DNA of 64,000 bases from Saccharopolyspora phatthalungensis (lineage in GTDB: Bacteria > Actinomycetota > Actinomycetes > Mycobacteriales > Pseudonocardiaceae), in contig NZ_JACHIW010000002.1 in the NCBI RefSeq assembly GCF_014203395.1, positions 558,001-622,000 on the forward strand. Direction: 5' to 3'. Every line of letters begins with the position of its first letter. Within the stretch, counting starts at the first letter, position 1. Shown piece by piece: positions 12,001 to 21,503 of the stretch. The position numbers and the translations under genes were made by a program. Below the pieces are notes generated by a model that did no database searches, was not told where the DNA came from, and was given only the letters and a program-made list of their open reading frames with translations.

Positions 12001-15000
12001 GATCGTCGTAGAGGGCATGGAAGAGCAGGCCCTCCTGCAATGGCGCCAACGGCAGGATGTCGCGGACGGGCCCGTCCTGCTCCAGCTGTTCGATCTGGCT
12101 CTGCGACAGCGATACCAGCGGCAGATCGGACGGGGTGAGACCGGCGCCGGTGCGCTGCTCGCCGAGCAGCCGCAGCGCCGCGAAGAACGCTTCCAGCAGT
12201 TCGCCGACGCGTGCTTCGTCGAGCAGCGCGCCCGCCCAGGTGCAGGTGACCTTCAGTCGCGGGCCGGACGGGTGATCTTCGGTGACCGCGTCGATCTCCA
12301 GCGGGTAGGACAGCGGCAGTCCGGCATCGGCTCCGCCGCCCAGGACCTCGCCGACCGTCGCCCAGTCCTCAGTGGACTCACCGACGCTGAACCGGCCGAG
12401 ATAGTTGAACCCGATCTGCCCGAGATAGTTGAGAGTGCAGGCGGGCAGCGAGTCACGCAGGACGCCGTAGCCGATGCCGTTGTCCGGCACGCCGCGCAGC
12501 TGTTCCTTGATTCGCTTGAGCACCCGGGCGCGGGTCCGGGCATCGGCCAGTTCCTCCAGCCGCCGCACCCCCGACTCCAGCCGGACGGGGTAGGCGCTCG
12601 TGAACCAGCCGACCGTGCGGGACAGGTCGAGGCGTTCGGCGATCTCCTCGCGGCCGTGGCCTTCGAGTTCGACCACGACGGCGGATTCGCCGGTGCCCCA
12701 GCGGTGTTGCACCTCGGCGAGCCCGGCGGCCAAGCCCGCCAGCAGCACCTCGTTGGCCCGGCCCCGGATCGACGCGGTGACGTCGGTCAGCAGCGCCCGG
12801 GTCAGTTCCGCCGGCAGCTCGCGTGTCACCGTCCGGGAGGTGCCACGCACGTCGCGAGCGTTATCGAGGCTGATTTCGCCGAGCGGATTCGACTGCTCGG
12901 CGAGCACGCCCGTCCACATCGGCAATTCGGCCTGCCGGGATCCGGACGCCGCACGCAGCACGTGCGCCCAGTGCCGGAACGACGTGCCGACCGGGTCGAG
13001 CCGCACCGGGCGCCCGGCGCGGGCCGCCTCCCACGCGGCACGCAGGTCGCCGCTGAGGACGTGCCAGGAAACGGCGTCCACGGCGAGGTGGTGCACCAGC
13101 ACCAGCAGGCGGCCGGGCTCGTTGCCCGCGTCCAGCCACACGACCTGCACCATCCGCCCGGCATGCGGATCCAGCCGCGCCTGCGCCTTCGCGGTCTCCC
13201 GCTCGACTGCCTCGTCGAGGTCGCGCTCCCGGACTTGCACGCGATGCACCGGGCCAGTGCCGGCCTCCGGCGAGATGACCAGCCTGTCCGACGCCAAGCG
13301 CATGCGCAGCACATCGTGGTGCGCCACGACCGCCTCGACCGCGAGGGTAAGGTGCTCTTCGGTCATGTCCGCCGGCGCGCGCAACACCGTGGACTGGAAG
13401 TAGCCGTCGATGTCCCCGCCACGCTCCAGCAACGTGCGCATGATCGGCGTCAGCGGCACCTCGCCATGCGCGTCCCAGACCGCGACGGCACTGGTCTCGC
13501 CGGTGTCCTCGGCAACGACTGCGGCGAGCCGCGCAACAGTCCGATGTTCGAACACGTCCCGGGGCGTGATCAGCAGGCCCGCTTTGCGTGCGCGGCTGAC
13601 GAGCCGGATGGCGACGATGCTGTCCCCGCCCAGGTCGAAGAACCCGTCGTCGACGCCGATGTCGGCCACCCCAAGCACTTCGGCGAACAGCTCCGCGAGC
13701 CGCGCCTCCTGCGGGGTTCGCGGTTCGCGCGCTGCCTTGTCGGCGATCGGGGCGGGCAGCCGGTCTCGGTCGATGGCGCCCTCGGCATCGCGCGGAAGGG
13801 CTTCCAGCAGGACGAAATCGGCGGGCACCAGGTACGACGGAACGCGGCGTTCGAGGTAGCCCCGCAGGTCCGCGACCCGTGCTCCCCCTGCGACCGCGTA
13901 GGCGACCAGGCGGTTTTCGAGGCCGATCACCACGGCGTCCTGGACTGCTGGATGCGCGGCCAGTTCGTCTCGCACGCGGGCCGGATCCAACCGGATGCCG
14001 CGCACCGTGATCTGCTCGGCGATCTGCTCGGGGCCGAGGACATGCGTGCGCTCGTCCGGGGCGAGCAGGTCGAGTTCGGTGAGCCGGGCATCCGGGTTCC
14101 GGACGGCGGAGCGCAGGATCCGGGCCAGCCGCTCCCACAGCAACTCGACGCCGTCGCGGTCGAACAAATCCGTGCTGTACTCGATGATCCCGTCGGCGCC
14201 TTCCGGCGTGCCCGCCTCGCCGTGATGCTCGCGCAGTCGCAGGTCCAGGTCGAATTTGGCGACGCCGATCGGCACCTCGTCCACCTCGGCGCGCGCGCCC
14301 GGGAACCGCGGGCGGGCTTCGGCGAGCGTTTCGAAGGTCAGCATGACCTGGAACAACGGGTGGTGCGACAACGAGCGGGCCGGGTTGACAGCCTCCACGA
14401 CCCGGTCGAACGGCACGTCCTGGTTGGCGAACGCGGCCAGATCGGTCTCCCGAACCCGGCCCAGCAATGCGCGGAACGACGGGTCGCCGTGCGTCCGGGT
14501 GCGCAGCACCAGCGTGTTGACGAAGTACCCGACCACATCGTCCACATCGGACGAATCGCGCCCGGCCACCGGGGTGCCCAGCGGAATGTCCTCGCCCGAG
14601 CCGAGCCTGGTCATCAGCGCGGCCAAGCCCGCCTGCACCACCATGAACATGCTGGTGCCGGTGGACTTGGCGAGCTGGGCCAGCGACCGGTGCAGCTCGG
14701 CGTCGAGCCGGACCCGGAGCACATCGCCGCGGTGCGTCGCGGCGGCCGGGCGCGGCCGGTCGGCGGGTAGCTCGACCAGTTCCGGCAGCTCCGCAAGCTG
14801 CTCCGCCCAGAATCGGGTTTGTCGTACCAGCGGGCTGTCCGTTGCCTCTTCCGTGCCGAGCGCCGCGCGCCGGCGGCGCATTTCCGCGCCGTAATCGGTG
14901 GGCAGCGCGGGCAGTTTCGGGACCTCCCCTGCCAGGCGTGCCTGGTAGGCGTCGGCCAGGTCGCGCACCAGGGGACGCTCCGACCAGCCGTCTGCGGCGA

Positions 15001-17179
15001 TGTGGTGCATCAGCAGCAGGACGACGTGCCGCTGCGGTCCCGCCGACAACACCCGCACCCGGAAGGGGATCTCGGTCTGCAGGTCGAAGGCATAACGCGC
15101 CTGCTGGGCGAGTTCCTGTTCCAGCACAGCCGCATCGACGTCGAGGAATTCGACGTCCACCTCGGCGGGCTCGACCTTCGGGTACGGCCGCCCGTCGTCT
15201 TCGGGGAAGATCGTCCGCAGCGTCTCGTGGCGCGCGGCCACATCCTGCACGGCTTGGCGCAGCGCTCGCTGGTCCAGCGTGCCGTCGAGCCGCACGATCA
15301 GCGGAATATTGTAGGTGGCGCTCGGTCCCTCCAGCCGGTGCAGCGACCACAAACCCTGCTGTGCGGCCGAAAGCGCGGAGTCCTCGGCGACCGGTGCCGC
15401 CGGAGTGGTGATCCGTTCCGCGGCGGCCAGGCGCTCGGCCAGGGCCGCCACGGTCGGAGCCTCGAAAACGTCCCGGACCGAGACCTCGACCGCCAGCCCG
15501 GCCCGGATACCGGTGACCAGCCGGGTGGCCAGCAGCGAATGCCCGCCGAGTTCGAAGAAGCTGTCGTGGACGCCGAGCCGGGCCACCCCGAGCACGGTGG
15601 CGAACAATTCGCACAGCGCCGCTTCTCGCCCGTCACGCGGTGCCTGTCCCCCGTCGACGGCCGACCACGGGTCCGGCAGCGACCGCCGGTCGACCTTTCC
15701 GTTGGGCGCCAAGGGCATCTGGTCAAGAACGAGGAACGACGCCGGAACCATGTGCTCGGGCAGGGCCGCCGCCACTCGCCGACGCAGAGCGTCCAGCGCG
15801 ATCGTTGCGCGCGGCACAACGTAGCCGACGATGGCGCGGTCCCCGGCCGGGGTCTCGCGCACCGTCACGGCCGCCTGCGCCACCTCGGTGAAGCCGGACA
15901 GCAGCGACTCGATCTCACCGAGCTCGATCCGGAAGCCGCGGATCTTGACCTGGTCGTCGGCGCGGCCGAGGAACTCCAGCTCGGTACCGTTCCAGCGGGC
16001 GAGATCGCCGGTCCGGTACATGCGCTCGCCCGGCGCGCCGTACGGGTCGGCCGGGAACCGCTGCGCGGTCAGGCCGGGCCGGTGCAGGTAGCCGTGTGCC
16101 AGCTGGATCCCCGCGACATAGAGGTCGCCCTGCTCGCCGGGCTCCACCGGGCGCAGCCGGTCGTCCAGCACATGCACCCGGGTATTCCACAGTGGACGGC
16201 CGATGGGCAGCGGGCGGGATCCGATGGCCGGATCGTAATCCCAGTACGTGACGTCGATGGACGCCTCGGTCGGCCCGTAGAGGTGCGCCAGCCGCACGTT
16301 CCAGGTCTCGACCACGCGAGCGGCCAACGCGGGCGGCAGCACCTCACCGGCCACGAATACCAGACGTAGCCGCAGCGAACGCGCCCCGAGCTCGACGCCC
16401 GCGGCAACGGCCAGCAGCGAGGGGACGAACTGCGCGACGGTCACCTCGTGGTGTTCGACGAAGTCGATCAGCCGCTCGGGGTCGCGGACCACATCGGCGG
16501 GGGCCAGGCACAGCGAAGCGCCGACGATCAGCGGCAGCCAGATCTCGGTACCGGCCGCATCGAAGCTGATCGCGGTGCGGGCCAGCACCCGGTCGTCGGC
16601 GCGCAGCCCCCACGTCTCGGCCTGCCAGCACATGTGGTTGACCACGCCAGCGTGCGGCACGACGACGCCCTTGGGGCGTCCGGTGGAACCGGAGGTGTAG
16701 ATCACGTATGCCGGATGGTGCGGTGTCGCAAGCGATTCCGGATCCGACGGCGAGTGCTCCGCGTCGGCTGCCTCGCCCACGATCGCGACCGGCGCGTCGG
16801 AGTGCGGGAGGACGGGCTTGACCTCGTCGGTGGTCAGCACCAGCGCGGGCCGGGAATCGGCCAGCATGAAGGCGATCCGCTCGGCCGGGTATTCCGGGTC
16901 GACCGGCAGGTATGCGGCACCGGCTTTCACCACCGCGAGCAGGCTCACGATCAGCTCGGGCGTGCGCGGCAGCGCGAGCGCCACCAGGTCGCCCGGCCGC
17001 ACGCCGAGCGCGATCAGTCGGTGCGCCAGGCGGTTCGCCCGTTCGTTGAGCTCGCGGTAGCGCAGCCGCCGCGACCCGAAGCGCACCGCGATCGCATCCG
17101 GGGCGCGCCGCGCACTCCGCTCGACCAGCTCCGCCAGGGTGGCATGCCCATTCAGGCCGCACTTCGCCGGATCATTCAT
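1..17179 (-). CDS. Seven-module nonribosomal peptide synthetase (C-terminus outside window)
   Basis: This is a giant multimodular NRPS that builds a peptide on phosphopantetheinyl carrier domains in the cytoplasm. The frame stays open for 5,726 codons to the left edge, so the end is missing. The start is ATG at 17179, preceded by GAGGAG nine bases upstream, and the protein opens directly with an A domain, as a starter module does. Domain order by rough residue: A1 10-500, T1 (Ser548), C2 590-1010, A2 remnant 1040-1140, T2 (LGGDS, Ser1187), E2 1230-1660, C3 1690-2110, T3 ~2190, C4 2245-2670, A4 2676-3185, T4 ~3248, C5 3300-3725, A5 remnant 3750-3876, T5 ~3931, C6 3980-4410, A6 remnant 4433-4623, T6 ~4670, C7 4720-5145, A7 5153-5663, T7 ~5710. 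All C domains keep HHxxxDG-type motifs, and E2 has [10 protein letters not shown]. Four modules lack a working A domain, so they must be charged in cis or trans by another A domain, or be inactive. No frameshift was seen. Confidence 0.97.
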   Translation of the reverse strand, partial: MNDPAKCGLNGHATLAELVERSARRAPDAIAVRFGSRRLRYRELNERANRLAHRLIALGVRPGDLVALALPRTPELIVSLLAVVKAGAAYLPVDPEYPAERIAFMLADSRPALVLTTDEVKPVLPHSDAPVAIVGEAADAEHSPSDPESLATPHHPAYVIYTSGSTGRPKGVVVPHAGVVNHMCWQAETWGLRADDRVLARTAISFDAAGTEIWLPLIVGASLCLAPADVVRDPERLIDFVEHHEVTVAQFVPSLLAVAAGVELGARSLRLRLVFVAGEVLPPALAARVVETWNVRLAHLYGPTEASIDVTYWDYDPAIGSRPLPIGRPLWNTRVHVLDDRLRPVEPGEQGDLYVAGIQLAHGYLHRPGLTAQRFPADPYGAPGERMYRTGDLARWNGTELEFLGRADDQVKIRGFRIELGEIESLLSGFTEVAQAAVTVRETPAGDRAIVGYVVPRATIALDALRRRVAAALPEHMVPASFLVLDQMPLAPNGKVDRRSLPDPWSAVDGGQAPRDGREAALCELFATVLGVARLGVHDSFFELGGHSLLATRLVTGIRAGLAVEVSVRDVFEAPTVAALAERLAAAERITTPAAPVAEDSALSAAQQGLWSLHRLEGPSATYNIPLIVRLDGTLDQRALRQAVQDVAARHETLRTIFPEDDGRPYPKVEPAEVDVEFLDVDAAVLEQELAQQARYAFDLQTEIPFRVRVLSAGPQRHVVLLLMHHIAADGWSERPLVRDLADAYQARLAGEVPKLPALPTDYGAEMRRRRAALGTEEATDSPLVRQTRFWAEQLAELPELVELPADRPRPAAATHRGDVLRVRLDAELHRSLAQLAKSTGTSMFMVVQAGLAALMTRLGSGEDIPLGTPVAGRDSSDVDDVVGYFVNTLVLRTRTHGDPSFRALLGRVRETDLAAFANQDVPFDRVVEAVNPARSLSHHPLFQVMLTFETLAEARPRFPGARAEVDEVPIGVAKFDLDLRLREHHGEAGTPEGADGIIEYSTDLFDRDGVELLWERLARILRSAVRNPDARLTELDLLAPDERTHVLGPEQIAEQITVRGIRLDPARVRDELAAHPAVQDAVVIGLENRLVAYAVAGGARVADLRGYLERRVPSYLVPADFVLLEALPRDAEGAIDRDRLPAPIADKAAREPRTPQEARLAELFAEVLGVADIGVDDGFFDLGGDSIVAIRLVSRARKAGLLITPRDVFEHRTVARLAAVVAEDTGETSAVAVWDAHGEVPLTPIMRTLLERGGDIDGYFQSTVLRAPADMTEEHLTLAVEAVVAHHDVLRMRLASDRLVISPEAGTGPVHRVQVRERDLDEAVERETAKAQARLDPHAGRMVQVVWLDAGNEPGRLLVLVHHLAVDAVSWHVLSGDLRAAWEAARAGRPVRLDPVGTSFRHWAHVLRAASGSRQAELPMWTGVLAEQSNPLGEISLDNARDVRGTSRTVTRELPAELTRALLTDVTASIRGRANEVLLAGLAAGLAEVQHRWGTGESAVVVELEGHGREEIAERLDLSRTVGWFTSAYPVRLESGVRRLEELADARTRARVLKRIKEQLRGVPDNGIGYGVLRDSLPACTLNYLGQIGFNYLGRFSVGESTEDWATVGEVLGGGADAGLPLSYPLEIDAVTEDHPSGPRLKVTCTWAGALLDEARVGELLEAFFAALRLLGEQRTGAGLTPSDLPLVSLSQSQIEQLEQDGPVRDILPLAPLQEGLLFHALYDDQAPDVYAVQEVFRVDGELDAAALREAVAGLLRRHDNLRAGFRYSGLPRAVQVVPDEVELPWHEVDLSDMDDQLAAVADLTAADRTRRFDLTRPPLLRFTLLRLSAREHRLVVTNHHILFDGWSMQSLLDELFAIYRSAGGELPRVTPYRDYLAWLAGRDQSASVAAWRDALAGVASPTLLGAGGAGSTVVTPEQVMLDLPADFADRLQQWVRGRGLTLNTVVQGGFGLLLARNLDREDVVFGSTVAGRPSELPGVESMIGMFINTVPVRIRLRAEESLGELLARIQDEQSRLLDHHYLGLNEIQQLLGTGELFDTLTVIENYPHEPGQSWSPAPGIDITGLEDHDATHYPLTLSVIPGQTVRLRFEFRPDLFERASIERLSAQMFALLRAIVDEPDQRVGGTGVLAEGERIQAVGAADIAVARQQLARAPRTPQEEILCGLYSDVLGVAEVSIDDSFFELGGHSLSAIRLLSRLRSMFGVALSLRHLFEKPTVAALVEEFGTADDTRVALEPFSRPDPMPLSFAQWRLWFLHRLEQDSATYTEPLLLRLSGPLDTEALRAAIADVVGRHETLRTIYPETDGTPHQLVLDAEQSIPDIEFVDADEAGLAEHLRDLGRYSFELSSELPLRVCLFALGEQEHALLLLLHHIASDGWSDAPLSRDLSTAYAARLRGEVPQWRPLPVQYADYTLWQRELLGDESDPQSLVSQQLAFWSENLAGLPERLELPTDRPRPAVASYRGSEVEFEIGADLHRGLVELARQTGTTLFMVVQAGLSALLTRLGAGTDIPLGSVIAGRSDEALEELVGFFVNTLVLRTDTSGRPTFRELLGRVRKNDLAAYAHQDVPFERLVEVLNPARSLSHHPLFQVMVLFQNNAEAELDLPGLRASFHDIGAGSSKFDLDFDFREDYAEDGTPLGMAGLIEYATDLFDHDTVAAMGQRLVRLLTAVVADPERRIDDIDLLSATERRALLPAAQDSNVEATTIPALFEAQAHRTPHATALVFEHHRLTYAEVNARANQLARVLVEHGVCAESVVALALPRSAELVVALLAVLKAGGTYLPVDPGYPADRIEFMLSDAAPTILLTDAASTLDTDVPRLVLDDLDLPGRDASDLGDIRSVCPDNAAYIIYTSGSTGRPKGVVVPHRNVHRLLAATDHWFGFGERDVWTLFHSYAFDFSVWELWGPLLHGGCLVVVPHVTSRSPKEFLELLVREGVTVLNQTPSAFYQLAQADRENPELGDRLALRQVIFGGEALEPAKLEGWYERHAEDAPRLVNMYGITETTVHVTYFPLESAHLADPCSPIGEGIPDLGLYVLNDALQPVPPGVSGELYVSGAGLARGYLGRAGLSAHRFVADPFGRPGSRMYRSGDLVRWNNKGVLEYLGRADDQVKIRGFRIELGEIEAQVLAYPAVAQAAVIVREDKPGDKRLVGYVVSAETIDPGDVRRRVATALPEYMVPSVVVQLDSLPLTANGKLDRKALPAPDLSALAGGRAPRNQREEILCGLFGDVLEVSGVGIDDSFFDLGGHSLLVTRLVSRIRSAFGAELPLRALFETPTVAGLAERLDGAEGARVALRPMPRPERMPLSYVQEGLWFLSRLEGPSATYNVPLVLRLTGDLDIAALRSAFADVVAQHESLRTLFPEHNGIPHQVVLAPEQARPVLEVVEIDEAELAEALREASRYHFDITAELPIRASLFCLGGDRYALLPLMHHIISDGWSESLLGNDLATAYAARRRGAAPVFEPLPVQYADYTLWQRELLGEVDDRDSAINRQMAFWAEALRGLPEKIELPTDHPRPAVATYLGDEAPLRLDAELHRAIDEVARSTNTTQFMVIQAGVAALLTRLGAGTDIPIGTPVAGRTDEALEDLFGFFVNTLVMRTRTHGDPSFRELLDRVRETDLAAFAHQDVPFERIVEAVNPTRSLSHHPLFQVMLTFENFDEVEVELPGLEVELDDVVAGVAKFAMDIRLQERYAADGAHAGIVGEIEYATDLFDRSTIDAFGERLLRLLRSATADPDRCLGDLDVLAAWEFPAEGTRRLVLDEAQRPLPPGVVGELYLAGENGLVATGDRARRRGDDIEIVARKGRWVRVRGIDVSLDEVERILSEAAPVAVTIDADGQVNAYTTDPVAVGAHAEAALPEYLVPSRYLTLEAIPVDAAGETDYAALPALSRRPDRKGPRSPREEILCGLFGQVLGLDRAVSVDESFFELGGQSLSAIRLLSRIRSAFGVQLSVRALFTEPTVAGVVGRLDEAAATPRVPLSAKPRPERIPLSFAQQRLWFLSRLEGPSATYNVPLVLRLTGELDPVALELAIEDVFNRHESLRTIFPEVDGEPHQLVVDTFPGLRVVEVASEGLDAKLAEESRHSFDFTAECPLRATLFQVGEREHVLLLLLHHIATDGGSEEPFARDLSRAYAARRQGSAPELPPLPVQYADYTLWQQDLFGSEDDPDSLVSKQLAHWRQALADLPDHLELPTDRPRPAVATYEGDELNFVIPAELHADLLELARKTDTTLFMLVQAALAALLTRHGAGTDIPIGTPVAGRSDEALEDLVGFFVNTLVLRTDTVGDPTFRELLGRVRETDLSAFSHQDVPFERLVEELNPLRTLGHHPLFQVMMVFENDAESSFAMPGLRAEFLDVDMSAARFDLTFHLQERATADGAPAGVGCDLEFAVDLFDRATVEKLSQRFRKLLEALVADPDARPSEVELLDDEDRAIVLPPVVAPERSGEIAVVGVEPSIVEGGVAPPEDLSGSASDLLGWLDWDEIEEVVLSRELFDQVCRVALEQEFVPEKLTRVVGFGSDGPAELAAFRERFPALAVEFWRGWPETGVATIGERGAERPAPGAAVYVLDEQLRLVPPGVFGEVYVSSADLRDGVENPFDTAGSRMFRTGERARWRNNGLLEFHVEELATEVVHEDRQLTPEEGTLRALFAEVLGIDEIGLHDNFFAFGGHSLRATRLIGRIRAAFGVEVPVRAVFESPTVAGLAAQLSGVGDARPALGRMPLPERVPLSFAQRRLWFLYRLDGPSPTYNIPLVLKLSGSVDAAQLRLAFADVVARHDSLRTLFVETDGVPHQVVVDREPAFESVPTTAVDADLVEAARYSFDLGTELPVRATLFGEDDTTHTLLVLLHHIAADGASTEPLLRDLAAAYSARIGGGLPDWEPLPVQYADYTVWQSELLGDEEEPSSLATAQVDFWRERLAGIPDRLDLATDRPRPTVASYRGGAVDIRFDADLHRSIVELAAARGVTVFMVLQAGLAAVLSRLGAGTDIPIGTPVAGRSDAALEDLVGFFVNNLVLRNDLSGNPAFDELLGRVRETNLAAYAHQDVPFERLVEVLNPARSLSHHPLFQVMMTVHDSGADDRGMPDLRAEVEGLDTGSVTMDLSLELRETFDATGNPDGIEGDLEFAADLFDPSTAAAIVERYQQLLREAIGAPQRAITELEVLFSREQEQLLAWNDTHRAVADETFAQLFQARAQERPEATALVTATQRLSYRELDQRANRLANHLLGIGAHAETIVAVALPRSPELLVTLLAVAKAGAAYLPIDPTHPAERLTHILRDAVPAILVTDQNTQVPAPDATQRLVLDTVDLAAESPEDPAVVGDPQHLAYTIYTSGSTGRPKGVQVTRANLDNFLASMREDTGLTGDDRMLAVTTVSFDIAALELYLPLVVGASVVLADEDTVRDPRALAALIDRTGVSHAQATPSLWQAMVLDAPERLRGLHILVGGEALPAALADQMLELGAQITNLYGPTETTIWSAAAPIDHVDGAPPIGRPISNTTVHVLDANLRPVPVGVLGELYIGGHGVARGYANRAGLTAERFIADPFGARGQRLYRTGDLARWRKDGTLEYVSRADDQVKVRGFRIELGEIEACLAEHPDVARVAAAVRGSDSDKRIVAYPVPEPGAVPDIGALRELARRRLPEYMVPSAFVVLDELPLTPNGKLDRKALPEPDFSGTGRAPRNHREEVLCGLFAEVLGAGEVGIADGFFELGGHSLLATRLISRIRAE
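3040..5259 (-). other. NRPS module 6: C-(degenerate A)-T
   Basis: The C domain has [10 protein letters not shown]. The A remnant (about 3310-3880) carries A5- to A7-like pieces (a VVGFGSDG segment, [30 protein letters not shown]) but no TSGSTG loop and no A8-A10 part. The carrier has FGGHSL where most have LGGHSL. This remnant is different from those in modules 2 and 5. Confidence 0.86.
5260..7319 (-). other. NRPS module 5: C-(truncated A)-T
   Basis: The C domain has [10 protein letters not shown]. The A remnant (about 5550-5930) starts near motif A6 (GELYLAG), keeps an A7-like ATGDRA and an A8-like [13 protein letters not shown], and ends with [10 protein letters not shown], where the A10 lysine is lost. 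The ATP-binding core (A1-A5) is absent. The carrier is LGGQSL. Confidence 0.86.
7320..10479 (-). other. NRPS module 4: C-A-T, predicted threonine
   Basis: This is a complete C-A-T module. The A domain has [17 protein letters not shown] and [10 protein letters not shown]. Aligned by eye to PheA, its selectivity residues read DFWNIGMVHK, the established bacterial threonine code, including the FDFSVWE and LNQTPSAF contexts typical of Thr domains. C4 has [10 protein letters not shown] and T4 has LGGHSL. Confidence 0.9.
10480..12129 (-). other. NRPS module 3: C-T with no A domain
   Basis: The condensation domain opens with [12 protein letters not shown] and has [10 protein letters not shown]. It follows an epimerase, so it should accept a D-configured donor. 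Only a short linker (about 10700-10850) separates it from carrier T3 (LGGHSL), so the whole A domain is absent rather than degraded. Confidence 0.88.
12130..15439 (-). other. NRPS module 2: C-(truncated A)-T-E
   Basis: An intact C domain ([10 protein letters not shown]) is followed by only the C-terminal subdomain of an A domain, entered in the middle of motif A8 (ITVRGIRLD). The motif A10 position reads EGAIDR where NGKxDR is expected, so the catalytic lysine is gone as well. The carrier is LGGDS, the form that precedes epimerases. The E domain shows [23 protein letters not shown] and NYLG motifs. This module should set a D-residue but cannot activate one itself. Confidence 0.88.
15440..17179 (-). 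other. NRPS module 1: A-T loading module
   Basis: This is a complete adenylation domain with [40 protein letters not shown] and NGKVDR core motifs, followed by a carrier with LGGHSL. There is no condensation domain in front, so it should activate and load the first residue. The ten-residue selectivity code I read by alignment to PheA is DATQFALIDK; its last four positions match serine-type codes but the rest do not. I do not assign a substrate. Confidence 0.9.
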
Positions 17180-17341
17180 GCCAGCCCACTCCTCAAAACA
17201 CAATCCTCGCTTTCCCGCGAAGGCTAACCACCACAATTTTCGGGTCGTTATCGTGCGTATTTCCGCTGCGCACAGGCATGATCCGGAGGTGGCCGAACGA
17301 GGGCGTAGCATGCGCGAGACCGTCCCGGCGGAAGGACTGGA

Positions 17342-17572
17342 ATGGAAAATCTGGACACCGGCATCATCTCGCTGCTGATCGCATCCGCAACCCTGCTTCT
17401 CGGCATGGTCGGATACGCGCGAATCCAGCGGATCCGGCTCACCCGGGAATACCAGGCGAAAACCGAACAAACGACGCGGCTCGCCGCCGAGACCCGGGAA
17501 ATGCGGGATGAACTGACCGCGCTGAACACGCAAATCGCCGAACTCAGGCGGATGCTGACCGAAGCGGCCTAG
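17342..17572 (+). CDS. Small membrane-anchored coiled-coil protein
   Basis: This 76-residue protein has no named family that I recognise. Residues about 6-24 form one hydrophobic membrane segment ([19 protein letters not shown]). The rest is a charged heptad-like helix rich in Glu, Arg, Thr and Leu, probably a cytoplasmic coiled coil. A GGAAGGA ribosome site lies just before the ATG. It is divergent from the NRPS, with about 160 bases between the two starts, so both promoters must lie there. A role in the peptide cluster is possible but unsupported. Confidence 0.7.
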   Translation: MENLDTGIISLLIASATLLLGMVGYARIQRIRLTREYQAKTEQTTRLAAETREMRDELTALNTQIAELRRMLTEAA

Positions 17573-17577
17573 GGTCT

Positions 17578-17740
17578 GTTTTATAAGCGGCGTAGCCGCT
17601 TGCGGTGTGGGACTCAGCCTGCACCGCCGGGGGTTCTCAGGCGTCGCCTGGCGAGGACAGCCCCAGCGCCGTGTATTGGGCATACATCAGTCGGGGATCC
17701 CGGAGCCCAGGCGGCGTCTGAGGTTCCGCTACCCGCACCG
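17578..17740. repeat. Hairpin-rich intergenic element
   Basis: The gap between two genes contains nested inverted repeats. AAGCGGC-GTA-GCCGCTT (17585-17601) follows the small membrane gene and could terminate it. CAGGCG-T-CGCCTG lies near 17639-17651. That arm pairs imperfectly with CCAGGCGGCGTCTGAGG near 17710-17726, giving a larger stem. The density of structure suggests a mobile or interspersed palindromic repeat, but only one copy lies in this window. Confidence 0.4.
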
Positions 17741-17775
17741 CTACGCAAACCGCTCTTGAAACACCCTCAAAACCC

Positions 17776-19296
17776 TCAGCCGACACTGGGCGGTTCGAAT
17801 GCGGGCGGGAACCACGCCGGGTTCGTCCGCTCGAAGGCATATCCGATCCGGAGCAACACGGATTCACCCCACGCGCCGGCCAAGAACGTGACGCCGATCG
17901 GCAGTCCGCGCACCGCGCCGGCCGGGACGCTGATCGCCGGGTAGCCCGCCAGCCCGGGGACGAGCGCGCTGCCCCGCGCGGGCGGGTCGCCGTTGATCAG
18001 GTCCACCTTCCACGCGGGTCCGCCGGTCGGGGCCACCAGCGCGTCGAGGCGGTGTTCGCGCAGGACGGCATCGATGCCTTCGTCGCGGGACAACCTCCGC
18101 AGCGTCGTCAAGGCGGCCAGGTAATCCGGGTCGGCGAGGTCCCCGCTGAGCCCGTCGACCATTTCCAGCGTCTCCTGGCCGAAGTGCGGCATCTCGGTGT
18201 CGGCGTGCTCGCGGTTGTAGGCGATGAGTTCGGCGATGCTGCGCGGGTGCTCGCCCGGCGTCGCCGCCAGGTAGGCGTCGAGGTGGTGCTTGACCTCCTG
18301 CAACTGCGCGAACATCAGGCTTTCGTCGGACATGATCTGCGGCAGGCTCCGGATTTCGGTGCGGTCGACGATGGTCGCGCCCGCCGCCGCCAGCACCCGG
18401 ATCGCGTCTTCGGCAACGGCGTCGGCGTGATCGTCGTAGCCGAAGAACGCCTCTCTCGGAACCCCGATCCTGGTCCCGGCCAGCGCATTCTGTTCTAAAA
18501 GTTCCCGGTAGTCGGCGCGGAAACGACCGGTGCCGGCCGCGGTCGCCGGATCGCGGCCGTCCACCCCGGTGAGCACGCCCAGCACGGCGGCGGCATCCGC
18601 GACGCTGCGGCACAGCGGACCGATGGTGTCCAGGCTCGGCACGCCCGGGATCATGCCCGCCCGGCTGGTCAGCCCGACGGTCGGTTTCAGACCGACCACG
18701 CCGTTGACGCCGGCCGGGCCGAGGATCGACCCGATCGTCTCGGTGCCCAGCGCGAACGCGCACAGCCCGGCCGCCACGGCGGCGGCGGATCCGGAACTCG
18801 ATCCGTGCGGCGAACGGTCCAGCCGGTGCGGATTGCGCCCCTGGCCGCCGCGCGGGCTCCAGCCGGCCGAACCGCTGATCCAGCCGCTCTTGTTCGTCTT
18901 GCCCAACACGATCGCGCCCGCCGCGCGCAGTTTCGCGATCACCGTCGCGTCCCGCTCTGGGCGCGCACCGAGGAGCGCGGTACTGCCGTTGGTGGTCCGC
19001 AGTCGGTCTGCGGTCTCAAGATTGTCCTTCACCAGCACCGGAATGCCGTGCAGCGGTCCGCGAAGTTCGCCGCGTCGGCGCTCGGTGTCGCGTTGCGCGG
19101 CGATCTCCGCTGCCTGCGGGTTCGTCTCCAGCACCGCGCGCAGTTCGGGGCCGCGCAGGTTCAGCCGGTCGATTCGGTCGAGGTGGAACCGCACCAGCTC
19201 CGCCGCGCTGAGCCACCCGGCGGCCATCCCCGCCTGCATTTGGGCGATGGTCGCCTCGGCCAGTGCCGCACGCTCGACCGCTTCGCTCGCCGCCAC
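17776..19296 (-). CDS. Amidase signature family protein
   Basis: This 506-residue enzyme should hydrolyse a C-N amide bond, as the amidase-signature family does with a Ser-cisSer-Lys triad. The lysine lies in VLVKDNLE. The serine-rich loop is GSSSGSAAAVAAG and the nucleophile loop is TETIGSILGPAG, so the triad appears complete. The substrate cannot be told. The GTG start at 19296 has a weak GGGAAAG upstream. The gene lies between the NRPS and its likely SARP activator. It could trim or process the peptide or supply a precursor, but a housekeeping role is equally possible. Confidence 0.88.
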   Translation of the reverse strand: MAASEAVERAALAEATIAQMQAGMAAGWLSAAELVRFHLDRIDRLNLRGPELRAVLETNPQAAEIAAQRDTERRRGELRGPLHGIPVLVKDNLETADRLRTTNGSTALLGARPERDATVIAKLRAAGAIVLGKTNKSGWISGSAGWSPRGGQGRNPHRLDRSPHGSSSGSAAAVAAGLCAFALGTETIGSILGPAGVNGVVGLKPTVGLTSRAGMIPGVPSLDTIGPLCRSVADAAAVLGVLTGVDGRDPATAAGTGRFRADYRELLEQNALAGTRIGVPREAFFGYDDHADAVAEDAIRVLAAAGATIVDRTEIRSLPQIMSDESLMFAQLQEVKHHLDAYLAATPGEHPRSIAELIAYNREHADTEMPHFGQETLEMVDGLSGDLADPDYLAALTTLRRLSRDEGIDAVLREHRLDALVAPTGGPAWKVDLINGDPPARGSALVPGLAGYPAISVPAGAVRGLPIGVTFLAGAWGESVLLRIGYAFERTNPAWFPPAFEPPSVG

Positions 19297-19634
19297 TTTC
19301 GCCCACTTTCCCTTTCGGCTCGTTATCGAAGTCTTATCGGGACGCCATTTCTCGAAACCCCGCGACCTTAACTGGGGCAGGCGTCTACCCAGGTCGCCCC
19401 GCTACTCCCGATGAAATGCGCCCGAAACATGCGGAGTGTCCGGATCGGCCGATGGAACCGGTCGGCGACGGACGTCGTCAATAGGCCAACGGGTACTCAG
19501 GATTACCCGATAGGGTGCACGTCGTGCCTGCCAAGGCACTCAAGGGGATCGCGTTTGGGGGGACCGCGTTGGGGGGATTGCGTTGGGCACCGGAAAAGTT
19601 GCCTACCGCGCGTCGGCAACAGGAAGAAGACTTC
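19297..19634. promoter_or_regulatory. Divergent intergenic region with G-rich direct repeats
   Basis: This stretch separates the amidase from the SARP gene and should hold both promoters. At about 19544-19588, just before the chosen SARP start, three copies of GAYYGCGTT followed by a run of G occur with a 14-15 base period. The frame is open through this stretch (an upstream in-frame start exists at 19515), so it could instead be a coding N-terminal extension. I saw no other gene here. Confidence 0.45.
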
Positions 19635-21503
19635 ATGACCGATCGTCTCGAATTTGGCCTGCTCGGGCCCTTGCGCCTGGAGTTCAATGAACAGCGGATT
19701 GCGATAGGCGGTCCGCGGCAGCGGATCGTACTGGCCATGCTCCTGCTGAATGCGGATCGGGTCGTCTCCATCGACCGGATCTCGGAAGCGATCTGGAACG
19801 GGCATCCCCCCGCGACAGCCAGGACCCAGGTCGCGATCTGCGTCGCCGAATTGCGGAAGACCATCAGATCCTTTGGGCTGCGCGACGACGTGCTGCTTAC
19901 CTCGTCGCCGGGCTACATGCTGCGCCGCGCCGAGCACGAGATCGACCTGCTGTCCTTCCGGGCCAAGGTCGCCGAGGCTCGCACGCTCGCCAACCGGCTC
20001 GAGATCCGCCAAGCCACCGAACGCTACGACGAGGCGCTGGCCTTGTGGCGGGGCCGCGCGCTGTGCGACATCAACTCCGCGCTGGTGGAGATCGAGGTCG
20101 AGCGGCTCGAAGAGCAGAAGCTCGCGGTCCAGGAGGAACGCACCGCGTTGCACCTCCAGCTCGGCCGGCACCGCGAGCTGATCAGCGAGCTGACCGCGCT
20201 CGTGGAGGACAAGCCACTGCGGGAACAGACCCGTGCCCAGCTCATGCTCGCCCAGTACCGCGCCGGGCGACGCGCCGAGGCGATGGAGACGTTCCGCCAG
20301 GGCCGCCAGTACTTCATCGACGAGATCGGCCTGGAACCCGGCCCGGTCCTGCAGGAACTGCACGAGGCGATCCTCAACGACGACCCGTCGGTCCGCGAAC
20401 CGCAACGGCAGCGCCGCAGCACTCCGCCCACCGCAACGGCGGCCAACGCCGCCCCCTCCGACATCGTCCCCTTCGGCGGCCGGAAAACCGAACTGTCCAC
20501 CTTGGACGAATTGCGCACCATGCGGCAGGCGAACGTCGGCCTGATCACCGGCAGCGCCGGCATCGGCAAGAGCGCGCTGGCCGTGCACTGGGCGCACCGG
20601 ATGGCCGACGAGTTCCCCGGCGGTGTGCTGTACGCGAACCTGCACGAATGCTGCCGCCCGCCCGCGCGGTCGGACGCGCAGGAAACGCTGCACCAGTTGC
20701 TGCGCCAACTCGGCGTCCCCGCAACGGACATCCCATCCGATCTGGACACGGCGGCGACGCTTTACCAGAACCTCGCGCGCGAGCGGAAAACCCTTGTGCT
20801 GCTGGACAATGTCGCGTCCTACCAGCAGATCGAACACGTCCTGCCGTCCGGATCGCCGAGCAAAGCCCTGGTCACCAGCCGCAGCCAGCTCGGCGAACTG
20901 GTCGCCAGCGCGTTGTGGTTGCGGCTGCAACCGATCGGCCACCCGGAGGCGGTGGATCTGCTCGGCACGCTCATCGGCCGCCGCGCCGAGGCGGCGCCGC
21001 GCGCCGTCGCCGAACTCGCCGAGCTGTGCGGCCGGCTGCCGGCCGCGCTGCGCATCGCGGCGACCAAGCTCATCGCCAAGCCGCACTGGACGATCCAGCG
21101 GCTGGCGAACCGGCTCAGCGACCCGCACACCCGACTGGACCACCTGGAGCACGGGGAACAGCGCCTGCGCGGCCGATTGCAGTCCAGCTACCAGCGGCTC
21201 AGCCCCGAGGTGGCGCGGATGTTCCGCCTGCTGGGCAGGTTGAAGACCGCCGAGTTCAGCCTGCACGACGCGAGCACCCTTCTGCAACTGGATCCCGGCG
21301 AGGCCGAGCACCTCATCGAAAGCCTGGTGGACGCGCACCTGCTGGAAGGCGTTCCCGGGGTGGACACCGACGAGGTCCGCTACGAGTTCCAGCCGCTGCT
21401 GCGCGTGTTCGCGGCGGAACTGGACCGCGGCGAGGTGCGGACGGCCGAGACCGCCCGTTCGCCCCGCCTGGTGGGCAAACCGGAGCTCAGATTCGCGATG
21501 TGA
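19635..21503 (+). CDS. SARP family transcriptional activator with NB-ARC ATPase domain
   Basis: This 622-residue protein is likely the pathway activator of the neighbouring peptide cluster. Residues about 5-95 form the OmpR-like winged helix (GLLGPLRLEFN, GGPRQRIVLAMLLL). Residues 100-245 form the bacterial transcriptional activation domain. Residues about 275-530 are a STAND/NB-ARC ATPase with the P-loop GSAGIGKSAL and a Walker B TLVLLDN. The start at 19635 is chosen because AGGAAGAAGA precedes it; an in-frame start 120 bases earlier would add 40 residues encoded by G-rich repeats. The stop overlaps the stop of the convergent carbamoyltransferase by 17 bases. Confidence 0.9.
   Translation: MTDRLEFGLLGPLRLEFNEQRIAIGGPRQRIVLAMLLLNADRVVSIDRISEAIWNGHPPATARTQVAICVAELRKTIRSFGLRDDVLLTSSPGYMLRRAEHEIDLLSFRAKVAEARTLANRLEIRQATERYDEALALWRGRALCDINSALVEIEVERLEEQKLAVQEERTALHLQLGRHRELISELTALVEDKPLREQTRAQLMLAQYRAGRRAEAMETFRQGRQYFIDEIGLEPGPVLQELHEAILNDDPSVREPQRQRRSTPPTATAANAAPSDIVPFGGRKTELSTLDELRTMRQANVGLITGSAGIGKSALAVHWAHRMADEFPGGVLYANLHECCRPPARSDAQETLHQLLRQLGVPATDIPSDLDTAATLYQNLARERKTLVLLDNVASYQQIEHVLPSGSPSKALVTSRSQLGELVASALWLRLQPIGHPEAVDLLGTLIGRRAEAAPRAVAELAELCGRLPAALRIAATKLIAKPHWTIQRLANRLSDPHTRLDHLEHGEQRLRGRLQSSYQRLSPEVARMFRLLGRLKTAEFSLHDASTLLQLDPGEAEHLIESLVDAHLLEGVPGVDTDEVRYEFQPLLRVFAAELDRGEVRTAETARSPRLVGKPELRFAM

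Noticed and set aside
10172..14770. A 1,532-codon open frame on the plus strand, and similar long plus frames at 395-1672, 1751-4888, 4928-6247, 6302-7972 and 14819-16369
   Set aside because: They all share the codon register exactly opposite the NRPS frame, are Arg/Gly/His-rich with no domains, and arise from high GC third positions in the NRPS.
1..17179. Possible frameshift or several separate NRPS genes
   Set aside because: All domains from 17179 down to the left edge are in one register with no stop; the antisense shadow frames also stay in one register.
19503..21338. 611-codon minus-strand frame opposite the SARP gene
   Set aside because: It is the antisense of a well-supported SARP-NB-ARC protein and has only Gln/Arg/Gly-rich sequence.
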